Assembly: GCA_013397435.1 (NCBI GenBank)
Contig: VZRG01000525.1
Span: forward strand, 372,001 to 436,000
Direction of reading: 5' to 3'
DNA: 64,000 bases
DNA from: Erythrocercus mccallii
Taxonomy: Eukaryota; Chordata; Aves; Passeriformes; Dicruridae
In this document: positions 46,350 through 57,506 of the stretch, piece after piece
Layout: every line of letters starts with the position of its first letter
Position numbering within the stretch: position 1 is the first letter of the stretch
Notes under the pieces: model-generated
The model's database searches: none
Told to the model about the DNA's origin: nothing
Seen by the model: the letters and a program-made list of their open reading frames with translations, nothing else
Translations under genes and position numbers: made by a program

Positions 46350-47930
46350 GTCTTTAAAGAGAAAATAACAAATTGACCCATTTCAGCTCCTGTTTTCCTT
46401 GGAAGTAGAAGGACATCTATGTGTGTGAGAAAGAGAGAGAGAGAAAGGAGACTGACTGGCTAGAAAACACGTTCCTGGTTTGTTTACTATAATTGATGAG
46501 GAACAGTTTGACCTGGAGAATCAATCTTGTGTCTTACTCCTGATAACTCCAAAGGACAGGAGAAATCAGAAATAAGCCACTGAAGCAGATGAAGGAAGGA
46601 ACAAACAAGAGGCAACAGCAGGACAGGAGAGAAACGAGCATGCAGATTGTCCCAGCTCACTACATTTCTAGAAAGATGCAGCAGTGCAAAACTGGATTTC
46701 CAAGAACACAATGTGAAAACTGACCCTCAGACTTTACCTGAAGCCTATTTCAGAAACCAGATGGATACCATTAACCAGAACTCGTGTTTTCTTTGGTCTT
46801 TCAAATTTTTCACTTCATACTTAGTAAGTATTAGGAAGTGGTAAACGTTTTAGTTGTGTTGGCTTTTTCTTGTGTATTTCTTCTAGTAAGATACACTGAT
46901 AAGGGTATAACTTTGCTGTATATTTCCCTTTTTATCAGCCCAATATTTTCATATCTGTTTGCCTATCTATGATGGTTTCTACAAGAAAAGAACAACATGG
47001 TCATAACCATACTGATGGTGGGAAAACCAGTATAATTTTGGTATTGAGGACAGCTCTTGTCTTGGGGATAGCCACCCCCCACAGAATTTTATAATCTTCA
47101 CTAAAAGCTTCAGAAATATTTCCCTACTGTGCTAAGTGTGGACAGTGTGAATGCTGTCCCCAGGCGTGGCACCACAATGTGCTGGAACAGAGAGCACACT
47201 GCACCTGTCCAGTAGGCATCGGGGGGATTCCAGTACCTCTCCCCAGTTTTGCAGAGACAGGCATGAAGAAACTTATGCTGTGGACAAAATGGGGAACATC
47301 AGGAGAAAAGATGTAAGGTCTTTTGTGAGATAATGGCCACTCTTTCTGTTCTCCAACATATAATGCCTAAGTCATGTCTTCGTAGCAGAATCATCTTGAT
47401 AACAAACACCCCAAACTGCTCTTTTTCTGTATAATGTCACTTGAAATCCCTCTTGTATTATATGCTTGCATGTGCACAAAATTCTTCTGCAAAATTTGAT
47501 CTTGAGATCCTCACCAGCTGAGTAGTGACAGAACTGCAACTGTATCATATTGCATCATCCCCCTGTGGATGGCATGTGCCTCACGTAAGAAACGCTCTTG
47601 TATGACTTTTTTAGGCGAAGTATTAATTTTTGCCTTGCTGTGTCCACAGGTTCAAACAGACTGCAAAATGTGCTGTGGCTGCATCCCTAATGGAGTCTCT
47701 GTTAGGTCAGGAGGCAGAGTTAGTTTCTTCAAATGAAGTGAAATAGATTTGGGTTGGGACAAAGATTGATTGAGTAGGGGAAGTTGAGAAACACCAGTGG
47801 AATATATTTACAAAGGTTTCCAGGAAACGGTAAAGAACAAAACAAAATCTACTTGAAGTAATATTTTGGAACGAGTCCTAGGAAAGGCAGGCTTGTGGAC
47901 AGAGTGCAGGGGAAGCAGTCAAAGATGCAT
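46350..47930. other. Non-coding stretch with a GA microsatellite
   Basis: GA repeats lie at 46433-46446. No supported gene or named repeat elsewhere in the stretch. Confidence 0.5.
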
Positions 47931-47934
47931 AATG

Positions 47935-48170
47935 AAACATGCATTCGTTCAGCGTTGAGATTTTTTACTTTGTTGCTTCAGTATCCCTTCTGGAACATGC
48001 TGTGCGGGAATATGCTGCTGCTTTCTGCTAATTAAAACATCTGGCACTAGTTTATAGAACTCTGGCCTTTAAAATAGTGGGAAGCAGGGTAACGCATTTA
48101 ATCTTGAATAGCTTGATTTGTTATCTGGTTTGAGTGCAGGAGCCTCTGCCCAGATTACTTGCTGCCTGCA
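47935..48170. promoter_or_regulatory. Candidate conserved non-coding block
   Basis: GCATTCGTTCAGCGTTGAG, GTGCGGGAATATGCTGC, CTGCTAATTAAAACATCTGG (homeodomain core beside a CATCTG E-box), GTAACGCATTTAATCTTG and CAGATTACTTGCTGCC are all within about 220 bp. CpGs persist in AT-rich DNA and no repeat words are present. This is a composition-based call. Confidence 0.3.
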
Positions 48171-49490
48171 TTGATTCAAAAAAAAAAGATGGGTAAAAAT
48201 GTTTCACATGTAAAGAGCTAATCAGGGACAGTGTACTGAAATCCTGATCTTGGATGAAAAACAGAAAAAATGGAACATTTTTTCAAACCTCTTTGCTATT
48301 CAGTGGAGTTGAGGTTTTATTTATTCTTGCTAATTTAAGCAACCTTCAGCCTGGTCGATAGAGAGAATGGGTTACCTTCAAAAGCAGGGTGCTGTAGGAA
48401 GTGGAGTGTGTGTTTCCTCTGGATCGATGTTGAATTAATAATCCAGCATAGTGTAAAAGGGTTCTGTAGCTCTGCTTTAAGCACAGTTCTTTCTAGTGAG
48501 AAATTAAGCCAGGTGGGGAGCCGTTCTTAGTGAGTCAGTCCTGAACTTCTGCCCCACCTTAATAATAAGCTGGGTCTGTAGCAAAACCTTCCCCAGAGGA
48601 GGTGTGTTGTGGTGAGCATCAGCTGAGGAACTGAAGGGGCATTTATCTCCATAGTGGCAGCATTTGACTCTTTGTGGTTTCCACAAATCTCCTTTAAAGG
48701 CATTGATCGCTCCTGTCGGCAGGATTAGTGGAAGCGGTCATGCAGAACATGTTTGTAAAAATGTTTTTTTAAAAATTCTTCTTAAATGTACCAAATCTTG
48801 TAAGGGATCTAACTATGCTGTGGAAAGGGAAAGGTCAGCTTTAGAGAACAAGGGATGGCTTTCTCTTCAGCTGTTTTATCAGAGTAGAGTTCTGATTTTT
48901 ATTAAAGGAGGGACTTGCATCAGGGACTGGCATGTTCTGTGTAAAGCAAACAAGCTTTGTCCATCTTGACAAGTCTTACAGTGTCCCCCATGCGCCCTGC
49001 AGCCCTCCTGGTATTTCAGTTCAGAGCTCCCCAGACACAGCTCTGTCAATGCCCCCAGCTTTTGACCAGCAACACTCCTCCTGCCTCTTCTCTATTCCAG
49101 TGCTGGTGTCACACCCCACCTAGAGTTTGACCTTTTGAGCTTCAAAGCAGGAGGTAGATTTAGTTGAAAACTTAAAATGCTTTCTGCATTGTGCCTGTAT
49201 GTGTGCTATAGAACCAGCAGGAAAACAGACCTTTCATCTGGATGGATAGAGCTAAGTAAAGTTGACCTTAATACAGAACTGTGCCAAATATCCCAAATTT
49301 AGTTCAACATGGATGCTCCCAGAGTGCCCTGTAAGACTGGCCTCCAGTACTGAGGGTAAGGCTCTTCCCAGATTATAAGGACCTGCAGAGTATGTCCAAA
49401 ACACATAATGCCACGTCATATCAAAAGATCTGGCTCCAGATGAGTTGCTATATCCACATGGAAGAGTGCAGTTCTGCTCTTAAGTCCTAC
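48171..49490. other. Non-coding stretch, no gene recognised
   Basis: An A run lies at 48179-48188. No supported gene or named repeat. Confidence 0.5.
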
Positions 49491-49495
49491 AAGTG

Positions 49496-49582
49496 AAAAA
49501 AGAAAAAAACCAACAAGAAACCAAAAATGCAAAACCAAACCAAAACCCCTAACTTAACAAAAACCAAACCACCATCCCCAAA
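49496..49582. repeat. A/C-rich low-complexity tract
   Basis: The + strand is almost only A and C: AAAAAAGAAAAAAACC, CAACAAGAAACC, AAAACCAAACCAAAACCCC, AAAAACCAAACCACC. The same kind of AAACC-type tract occurs at 61791-61836. Such tracts are common in bird DNA and may have begun as retroelement tails. Confidence 0.7.
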
Positions 49583-50386
49583 ACTGCTAATGAAGGGACT
49601 GTTGCTAATGCAGCTTTGCTTATAATGAGTTTACAGACCCATCCGGTATACGTGCTGTGTTTTTAAACCCTGGCCATCAAAACGTATGCAGGTTTTCAGG
49701 AAGAATTAGCATGGAGAAGTGGTGAAGATTTTGTGCAGAGTATTGCCATGTCCTCATGTTCTTCCTGTAGGGCAAATGCCAATAGGTGGCAGTGATCAAC
49801 CTCACACCCCCTTGTTGTAAATGGTAAATGTAAATGGTCTGTAAAGGGAGGGACAGGGACAAAGATATTAGATAAGGGAAAAGGGTGGTGCAGACAGGTG
49901 CTGTGATGGGAGATTAATTATCTGCCTTCAGTGTCACACGACAAGTTAGTTAGAGCAGAGACCCCATGGGCCATGGAGAGATGTTTGCTTTTTGCAAGCT
50001 GCATCCCATGTAAATAGCAGTGCTGGCTCCAACTGCTGCCCTGCATAACACCAGGATAATTCTGTTTGTCATTTTCAGACAGTCCTCCTCTGCCTTGTCC
50101 TTTGGGCTGCTAAAAAGTTGTGATGTGTCTGGGCCCCCTGGGGAAATGGCTGTTGCAAGGTTGTGAGGGCAGCAGATGTGCTGCAAGAATCAGGGCAACA
50201 ACATGGTGGGAGTACTGGAAACAGGACACAGGCAGCTGCTTGGGATGGTCTGCCATGGTCTCTCTGTGTGTGCCTTTCTCCCCTCTCCTTGCCCCTTTCC
50301 TCTGCAAAATGAATGTTCGTTAGTCATTACTTTGAACATCAACGGAGTTCAAATCCTTGTGGGCATATTGTAGTTTTCTCATGCTG
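49583..50386. other. Non-coding stretch up to the assembly gap
   Basis: No supported gene or named repeat. It ends in ATGCTG directly before the N run. Confidence 0.5.
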
Positions 50387-50581
50387 NNNNNNNNNNNNNN
50401 NNNNNNNNNNNNNNNNNNNNNNNNNNNNNNNNNNNNNNNNNNNNNNNNNNNNNNNNNNNNNNNNNNNNNNNNNNNNNNNNNNNNNNNNNNNNNNNNNNNN
50501 NNNNNNNNNNNNNNNNNNNNNNNNNNNNNNNNNNNNNNNNNNNNNNNNNNNNNNNNNNNNNNNNNNNNNNNNNNNNNNNNN
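50387..50581. other. Assembly gap (195 N)
   Basis: A run of 195 undetermined bases. The base letters on either side are ATGCTG (left) and TGCTGCTGG (right). The shared TGCTG may be chance, an overlap between contigs, or the edges of a CTG/TGC repeat that broke the assembly. The true length is unknown. Confidence 0.99.
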
Positions 50582-53015
50582 TGCTGCTGGGCAAAGACTG
50601 CTCCCTGTAGCTGAGTTAGCTCCTTTACAGCTGAGCTGAGTGTATTTCCACTCAGTGTAGCAAGTGCTGCTGCTACCCTGCATTGGCTGCTACCAGAAAC
50701 TGTGTTTATGTGTGAAGGGGGGACAGAAATCAGATGTCCACTGTTTTTGTCCTGCCTTTCTGGCTAAAAGCACTCTGGCAGTTCTCACTTAGGAGCTTCC
50801 AAGGACCCAGACCCTCTCTGCTCCAAGGAACGCATCGTGGTTTTATCTTTCTACAGTGGTTTTCCCATGTTTTTCGTCATGCGTCAAGTGCAGGATGGCC
50901 CTTCAGGGAATACTTGAAGCTCCAGTTGCTGAGCTATGGTGGAATATAATGTGTTTTTCTAGTTGACATGGCAGACTTCAGCTAAAGGAGCATGTGTGTC
51001 TAAGGCTGTTTATTTAGTCTTGATCTTTGCATAGTTGAGAAGTGGACTTCATTTTTTTTCTGTGGATGAATCTGCCCCAGCCCCTGGGACAGTGGATCTC
51101 CCATTTGTGCCAGTTTGCACTGACTTCGTTTGGTAGAACTGGATCAGCTATCCTTACACTCAGTGCTCATAGTGATTTAAATGTGCTCCATGGAATATGG
51201 CTGAGGGCCACAAACCTTCCTTCACACAGAGACCACCACACAGTGGTCAGATGCAAATGGTAATGATTTTAATGTGCCACCAGAATGCATGGGAGTCAAA
51301 CTCATAATCTAGTGGCGAAAGGTTTTGTAAGGTAATGTCTTTTTAGCAATTACTTTTATAGCTCTATCTAAGCAGTTCTCAGTCTGCAACACTGTGCGGC
51401 TCATTCAAACCCCTTCTGCAAAGCCAAGTCCCAGCCCTTTGATCTCACAACACAAAAAAGCCTCTCAGTGCAGTTTTGGTTTCTGTGAGTTGTGTCCAAG
51501 TAGGAGGTTGCACTTCTGTTTTTGAGACCAAGTGGACCAGGAACATATTCCTGCTTGCAGCAGACAGATGTTCTCACCATGCCATCCATCCTGAAAAAGG
51601 ACTCCACTGCGTTCTTGTCCATCTGCTAACTCTGCAAACCCAGCCAGTGGCCTTAATCCACCATATAATTAGTTCTCTTTTTGGATAATGTTCCTTCCAC
51701 CTGAGACTTTTAGGACCAACTATATTTCTCTAATGCTTCTTGAACTGCTGTTCTTGCACCCTTTCCAAGAGTCCCCTGAAAGAGCAGGAGTCCTACAGAG
51801 AAAGAGACAAAGCTCCAAGGAGGTGTAACACTGGCACTTTACACACATTCCATACCCTCAGCCAAAGGGAAAATATGAGACTGTTAGCTAGAAACCCATG
51901 AGAAACAGAAACATCCCATCATTGGCAGCAAAAATTCTGCCAAGCATCTGCATAGTAGAGCTAAAATAAAGGTTTTCAATAGGGCTTTCTACATCTCTCT
52001 GTATCTGCCTCATTTCCTATTAATTTTCTATGGCTTGCCTTCCTTACTACTCTTTCCTTTCCTTCTAATCTTCTTGTTTTTCCTGTTATACCCTCATCTG
52101 CTTTTAAATAAATAAATGAAATTTTGCACTAGATATTTCAATTCTTTTCCTCTTATTTCTTGCTTCCCACTTCATTCTTCATGCAGGATAAAACAATGCT
52201 TTCTAGCATGAAAAGCATTGAATATACCAGAATTCCTATCAGCCCTCTGATTACCTCTTGTGCTCAATATCTGGGTAAGCTTGACTAAGGTTAGTCCTGT
52301 TTTACTTATTGCAATGGGCCAACAGAGAGGACTCGTATTAATTGGTGATGCTTAGGTTAGAGTCCCTTGCTCAGGTCTCCTCCTCTACAGCCTTTTTGCA
52401 AAGCTGTCATGTGGCAGAGACTGCCAGGTTTATGTTGTTATTTTGCACTAGGACAAAGCTTACACTTCCTTTGCCTTGTTTGTCTGAAGAGCTCACCTCA
52501 GTCACAAAGGGTGGTTTATTTCAGGTACCATGCTAGTGTGGGGAGAGTTAAGAAGCCTAAGGAACTCAGCATGTTTCCTACGTTTTTAGGGAAAGAGGAT
52601 GTGACAAACCAAGGTATGCTGCACAGCTGTCACTCAGAGGTGATGCCTCTTCCAGGGGAAGGCTTGTTCCGTGCCCAGGTTCTCTGTGAAGACTTCACTG
52701 TGTCTGCACTGCACCACAGTTCGCTCCTGCAGGAGCCTTTTTAAGGCGCATCTCCCACAGGGAGCACCTTAGCATGAAAAGAGCAGCAATAAATTTACAG
52801 AGTGATGAAGCCAGGTTTTCCTAATGTTATAATCCCCACTTTGTTTCCCACAGGTTCGCTCAGAAAAGTGGGTGTTCAATACCAGCCTCCATACTGAATA
52901 AAGAGAGAGATTTTAAATTTCTAGACAATCTTGGAGACCATCCACTTTAACCCTAAGTGTGTGATTACTTTTACAAGCCTGAACACTGTATCAGTTTGGG
53001 TCAGTTAGCATCTCT
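50582..53015. other. Non-coding stretch, no gene recognised
   Basis: No supported gene. Pyrimidine-rich sequence lies near 52010-52170. Short open frames on both strands carry no domain. Confidence 0.5.
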
Positions 53016-53019
53016 GTCC

Positions 53020-53148
53020 TCTATATTTTAATGACAAGTAAATTGAGGTGCAGCGTGTCTTGCTAATAGCATGTCAGTCCACAAACACCATATCTAGGAA
53101 CATAACCCATGTCTCCTGAGCCTTGCTTTTTAATCTGAGGAAGAGCCA
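53020..53148 (-). repeat. MIR-like SINE relic
   Basis: On the + strand the reversed family order is readable: TTTTAATGACAAGTAAATTG, AGGTGCAGCGTGTCTTGCTA, ATAGCATGTCAGTCC, TAGGAACATAACCCATGTCT and CCTGAGCCTTGC. These correspond to TTTACAGATGAGGAAACTGA, GGCACAGAGAGGTTAAGTGA, GTCACACAGCTAGTAAGTGG, GATTCGAACCCAGGTCT and CCTGACTCC. It is diverged but consistent over about 120 bp. Confidence 0.62.
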
Positions 53149-53555
53149 AAATGTTATTACTGGATTAGGATCTGTGGTCTTTCTATCTGACAGATTTGAG
53201 CTGAAGGACTTCTAGAGCCCAGGTTCCTCTTATGCTTTTGCTTGTGAAAACAACACAGTGTAATTTTATTTGCACAGTGTACTTAATCTGCGGCTTGTGT
53301 GAGAGGGGAAGTGGGGAGAAAGGGAGCAGCAGAAGAGTGGGTGAGTGCAAGAAGGCAATGTGAGAAAAACACATTGCAAAGTGAAGAAGAGAAAAGTGAA
53401 AGAAGGATGTTGGGATAAGATGCAAAGGTGGAAAATGAGAGAAAGCAACCTGACAGAAAGGAGAGAGATTTGAGGCTAGGGTGGCAGGGGCAGGAAGAGG
53501 TCAGGAAGCAAGGAACAGCACGATATTTAATCTCAGAGCGACTGCAGCTCTTTAG
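53149..53555. other. Non-coding, purine-rich stretch
   Basis: Strongly purine-rich on the + strand from 53290 to 53520 (GGGGAAGTGGGGAGAAAGGG, GAAGAAGAGAAAAGTGAAAG). This removes stop codons from the opposite strand and produces the left part of a 296-codon - strand open frame (53283-54173). That frame is serine-, leucine- and proline-rich with no domain, and I regard it as chance. Confidence 0.5.
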
Positions 53556-53559
53556 CCAG

Positions 53560-53895
53560 GTGGCTGGTGGGATAACCGGCAGGAAGCTGGCATTTACCTG
53601 TATGCTAATTCCTCCCTTCCTGCCAGTCTGGCAGGATGAGTGCCTGCTCTCCCGGTGAGATGAGATCATTTGAAAAGCCCCCCTGGCTGCTATTATGAGG
53701 AGCGGCTGAACGCAGGCTCCAGTGTTGTGGTGTGTGATAAAGCATGGTAGCTGGGAGGGGAGGAGGCTGGTGGCAGTGGGAACACTGGAGACAGGCTGCT
53801 CATTTAGTGCTGCCAAGCTCTGCGCCTGATTAATTACGGAGCAGTTGATAAATAACATTGCAGAGATACGTAAATCAACGGGAGAGACGCAGGGA
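53560..53895. promoter_or_regulatory. Candidate regulatory block, homeodomain-rich
   Basis: GGCATTTACCTGTATGCTAA, GAGATGAGATCATTTGAAAAG, GGCTGCTATTATGAGGAGCG and GTGTGATAAAGCATGG are followed by CGCCTGATTAATTACGGAGC (TGATTAATTA at 53827-53836), AGTTGATAAATAACATTG and ATACGTAAATCAACGGG. It keeps about 9 CpGs and is followed by a CpG-enriched GC-rich stretch to 54070 with about 10 more. It is one of the more convincing non-coding candidates by motif density. No TATA box is present. Confidence 0.33.
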
Positions 53896-54515
53896 GCTGA
53901 GCAGGATTGAGGGCCTGGCAGTGCTGGGGCAGCTCTGCTCGGAGGATCGTTGTTCTTGGCACAGGTGGTGCCACGTTTGGCGGTGGCAGCTGGCAAGGGT
54001 GGCAGGCACAGGGGGTGGCAGCCAGAGGCACGGGAACGGGGAGGCAGGCGTGCTGCTCCGGCCCACGTCACGGCTTTCCAGGGAACTGTCCAAGATACGT
54101 AGGTGGTCCCTGCTAATGCCACAAGCAAAACACCCTTTGTGGTCTCTGAGACATTCATCTGTCTGGCCCTCACAGAAAAGGGGGAATGCTCTCCTCACTG
54201 CTGCACAGCCAAAACGTGAGGAAGCCAAGGGTTTGGCAGGGACAGATGCTGAACCCACCTGCCTTCTCTTGTTTCTATTTCCCAGGTGCAGGTTTGTGGT
54301 TTAGTCCCTGCACTCACTCCTTCCTCTGGATAAGGGAGAAAATCTATTTTTCAGATGATATCTGTGTAGCTTCCTGAAGACACATTGTTCAACTGCTGCA
54401 TGCAAGGATGTTCCCTTTGGCTGCTACAGCCCATGGATGGGTGCCCAGGGGATGTCTCATAATACCTTGGGTACCTTTGGGTGGAGTTATGTGGAGGGAC
54501 TCATGGCCTGAGTTT
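53896..54515. other. GC-rich then ordinary non-coding stretch
   Basis: The GC-rich part (to about 54080) keeps CpGs such as CTCCGGCCCACGTCACGGC and contains a CGTCA half-CRE. It could belong to the element at 53560. The remainder holds no recognised feature. Confidence 0.45.
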
Positions 54516-54519
54516 GCCC

Positions 54520-54715
54520 ATGGAACCACAAAATGGGTTGGGTTGGAAGGGACTTTAAAAGTCTTCTAATTTCCACTAGAAATGGACATGCCATGGACAA
54601 GGATCTTTCCACTGAACCAGGGTGCTCAAAGCCCTATCCAACATGGCCTTGAACACTTTCAGGGATGGGGCCTCCACCTCACTCTAATGAGCTTCACCCT
54701 GTACCTTTGGGGTCA
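54520..54715 (-). mobile_element. CR1 LINE 3' fragment
   Basis: The reversed CR1 tail is plain on the + strand: CCACAAAATGGGTTGGGTTG, GAAGGGACTTTAAAAGTCTT, GGACATGCCATGGACAAGGA, GTGCTCAAAGCCCTATCCAA, CATGGCCTTGAACACTTTCA and GGGATGGGGCCTCCACC. The most common bird CR1 3' ends have this order. It is 5'-truncated with no reading frame. The copy at 18430 is in the opposite direction. Confidence 0.92.
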
Positions 54716-55433
54716 TCTGCTTTCATCCTTGCCTTTTCTCATACTAAACTAGCATGTTTAAATTAACTCATGCAAAACCAGGAGGAGGAATGTAAACAGC
54801 TGACAGCCCTCGGTCAGTGAATGCAGCCACAGTTCAAAGAGACCTGAGGACTCTTTCAGGATTCAGACCTAACCACCAGCACATGATAAAACACCAATAC
54901 TTACACTGAGAAGCAAACATCTGGGTTGTGTCTATACACTAACATTTTCCCATATTTGGATAGAATAAAACAAATGGTTAATTACAGAGGGACAAGAATC
55001 TAGTGCAGGTGCAGCCCAGATTACCTTGACTCTGAGCAAGGAGGAGCAGACCTCTTAAAAAAAGACTGAAATGTGGCAAATTGTAGCATCTATCTAAATT
55101 TCTACATCTGAGGTGCAGTGAAGCAGTCAGCTGATGGTCTAACACTAAAATGTGGTCTGTAACTTAATGCAGACCTTTTGCTTCAGGCAGGAGATGGGCA
55201 TGGGAAGATTGGTGGGATGAAATAGCATCTTGGTGAGGTGGGCATGAAAAGAGTCCTACAAGTTTCTTCTGCACAGTAATTCCCTTCACAGCCAAGGCTC
55301 CTTGCCACAGCCCTGCCCATGAGTTTGTGCCCGTATATGTAAAAAGTGGGTTCAGTCACTGAAATCTCAGCATTAGTGAAATCTGAAGTTATTCTGGAGT
55401 GCACCACAGTGTAACAGCAGAGTCTCAGGATAT
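54716..55433. other. Non-coding stretch, no gene recognised
   Basis: No supported gene or named repeat between the CR1 copy and the LTR. Confidence 0.5.
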
Positions 55434-55953
55434 TGGTTTAACCCCAGGCAGCTGCTCATTCACTCCTCCACCAGCAGGATCGGGGAGAGAATCAGAAGGA
55501 TAAAAGCTGGAAAACTTGTGGGTTGAGATAAAGACTATTTAACAGGGAAAGCAAAAACTGCCCACACAAGCAAAGCAAAGAACTAATTCACCACTTCCCA
55601 TGGGCAGGCAGGTGTTCAGCTATCCCAGGACAGCAAGGCCCCATCATGTGTACTTGGGAAGACAAATACCATCAATCCAAATGTCCTTCCCTTCTTCCTG
55701 CAGCTTTATATACTGAGTATGATGTCATGGGGAATGGAATATCCCTCTGGTCTGTTTGGGTCACCTGACCTAGTTGTGTCTCCTCCAAGTTTCCCAGGTA
55801 CAAAAAGCAGAAAAGGCCTTGTCTCTAAGCCCTCCCCAGCAATAATAAAAACACCACTATATTATCACTACTCTGCTATGCACAAATTCAAAACAAACCC
55901 CCATAGCCTCCACTGTGAAGAAAATTAAGTCTCCCCCAGCCAAAACCAGGACA
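55434..55953 (-). mobile_element. Solo LTR of an avian endogenous retrovirus (probably ERVL class)
   Basis: About 520 bp recognisable as a bird LTR read backwards. On the - strand it begins TGTCCTGGTTTTGGCTGGG and ends near CTGGGGTTAAACCA, so it keeps the TG...CA ends. Its TATA box (CTTTATATA on +, 55704-55712) lies beside TGATGTCA (55720-55727), probably a CRE (TGACGTCA) that lost its CpG by deamination. Blocks such as GGTTGAGATAAAGACTATTT, TTCCCATGGGCAGGCAGGTG and GAAAAGGCCTTGTCTC fit the family. No internal retroviral genes or second LTR are nearby, so it is a solo LTR left by recombination. I see no exact target-site duplication (AGGAT/TGGAT at best), so the exact ends are uncertain. The family name needs a repeat library. 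Confidence 0.85.
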
Positions 55954-57235
55954 TGGATCACTGAATAGACAGATGCAAAGGGAACTGAACCCATTTTCCC
56001 TCATCAGAAAGTGAGGCAGTATTTTGAATGGAACAGACAGTGTAGAAGTAAACTGGCTTGAAAAGTTTATAAAATACAAAAATACTGTTCCCATAGGGAA
56101 ATTAAGTTAATTGTAATGCAAAAAGAAGGAGATGCTGGTGCAAAAAAAAACCCCAAAAACCAACAACACACTTAGTGCTTCTGCATGTGCTCTTGTTCTG
56201 CTTCATGAAAGTGGACACAGGATGATGAAAGAACATCATGAACTGTGAAGCAGCAGCTGCCTCTATTGTGGGTTGTTTTTATCAGTGCAGATAGTTAAGT
56301 AGTTGGATGTGCATCAAAACAAGCAGATATCTTTCAGGAAAAAACAACTATATGGGACTTCTCAGGTTTTAGATCTCCCTATCCCCTATTTTAACTTTTC
56401 TGTTGATTGTACCTTTGAGCTATCCCTGCAACACATGAAAGCAATACTCGCTTTTTAAGTCAAAGAGGACCCACTTCCATTCTTGGCCTAAAGTTCAGCG
56501 CCAAAGCTTTTGTAACAAAGCTACACGATCAGTACTAGAGCTTGGTTGGAGGCAAAGCACCTGATCATGGCTATGCAATGCTTTAGATCTTTCCTGCACT
56601 GTCTTTCCTTCCTTATAGTGGGGCAAATCTGAGCACACCCAAGTTTAGGGAATGTTGCTACTGTAAATGCAACTCAAGTCTAACTCTGGCACTTGGATGA
56701 TCTTTGGATATTACTAACTTTAATACAATAGCCAAATGGGGGAAACCCCAAAAAAACCCTAGACTACCTAACTTGTTGTTAGTATGTTGCACCTTTTAAA
56801 AGAACTTGAAAAAAACCTCTCTTTTGCTTAGTTTTACAGCATAATATTCCAAAATTTGAATCCATCATTTAAAATGATTTTTAAAATTAGGATCGAGTAG
56901 ATTCATTAACAACACAACTGAGCCAGCTTCCTACAAGTATCTGTAAATCTAGAAATGGAAAAGAAATATCTCACCAACTAGCCTGAAAACTCCAGATGAA
57001 TAAAAAGTAAAAGAAATAACTCAGGTAAGGCAGAAGTCACAAGTAATTTAAATCTGTGAAGTGTGTTCTTTCCGATAATCTATTTTAAAGAGCTAATAGC
57101 ACAGTGCAGAAAAAATGTTATAACAATCTAATGAGGTCCCATTAAGCTTCCCTTCCATTAAGTTCTTTTGGGTCCTATCTAGGCTAGTCAAATAGGTAAT
57201 TTAAAACAAAACCTGTTTCTTTAGTCTAAACATGT
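55954..57235. other. Non-coding stretch, no gene recognised
   Basis: A/C-rich bits lie near 56140-56165 and 56745-56760. No supported gene or named repeat. Confidence 0.5.
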
Positions 57236-57239
57236 GCTT

Positions 57240-57400
57240 GTTTAAGAAGAGGACTTGGGAATTGATGCTGCCTAGGTTCTGTTACCTGCTCTGCCATCAA
57301 ACTCTGAATCTTTGACTGAAAAAGCTCCCTCCTCTGGGCCATCACTTCCCAGGTTGTAACACTCAGATAATTATTTTCATACATATCTGACTGACTAGGG
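57240..57400 (+). repeat. MIR/CORE-SINE relic, well preserved
   Basis: GAGGACTTGGGAATTGATGC, TGCCTAGGTTCTGTTACCTG and CTCTGCCATCAAACTC, then GGGCCATCACTTCCCAGGTT and ACACTCAGATAATTATTTTC, match the family order. The family reads GGACTCAGGAGTCAGAC, CTGGGTTCTATTCCCAG, CTCTGCCACTGACTT, AAGTCACTTCCCC and AAATGGGGATAATA. It is the clearest MIR-type copy in the window. Confidence 0.72.
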
Positions 57401-57464
57401 GAAAGCATGATTCTCAGAAGAGAGCCTGGGACACTGTGTGAAAACATAAGGGTGTTTTGGAGAC

Positions 57465-57506
57465 GTATATATATGCATACATATATATTTATGCGTGTGT
57501 GTATTT
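57465..57506. repeat. TA/TG microsatellite
   Basis: Mixed TA, CATA and GT dinucleotides: GTATATATATGCATACATATATAT followed by TTATGCGTGTGTGTA. It lies 65 bp after the MIR relic. Confidence 0.75.

Noticed and set aside
53283..54173. Longest open frame in the window, 296 codons on the - strand
   Set aside because: It is rich in Ser, Leu, Pro and Cys, has no recognisable domain, and its left part exists because the + strand is purine-rich. Frames of similar quality run on the other strand over the same DNA. I treat it as accidental.
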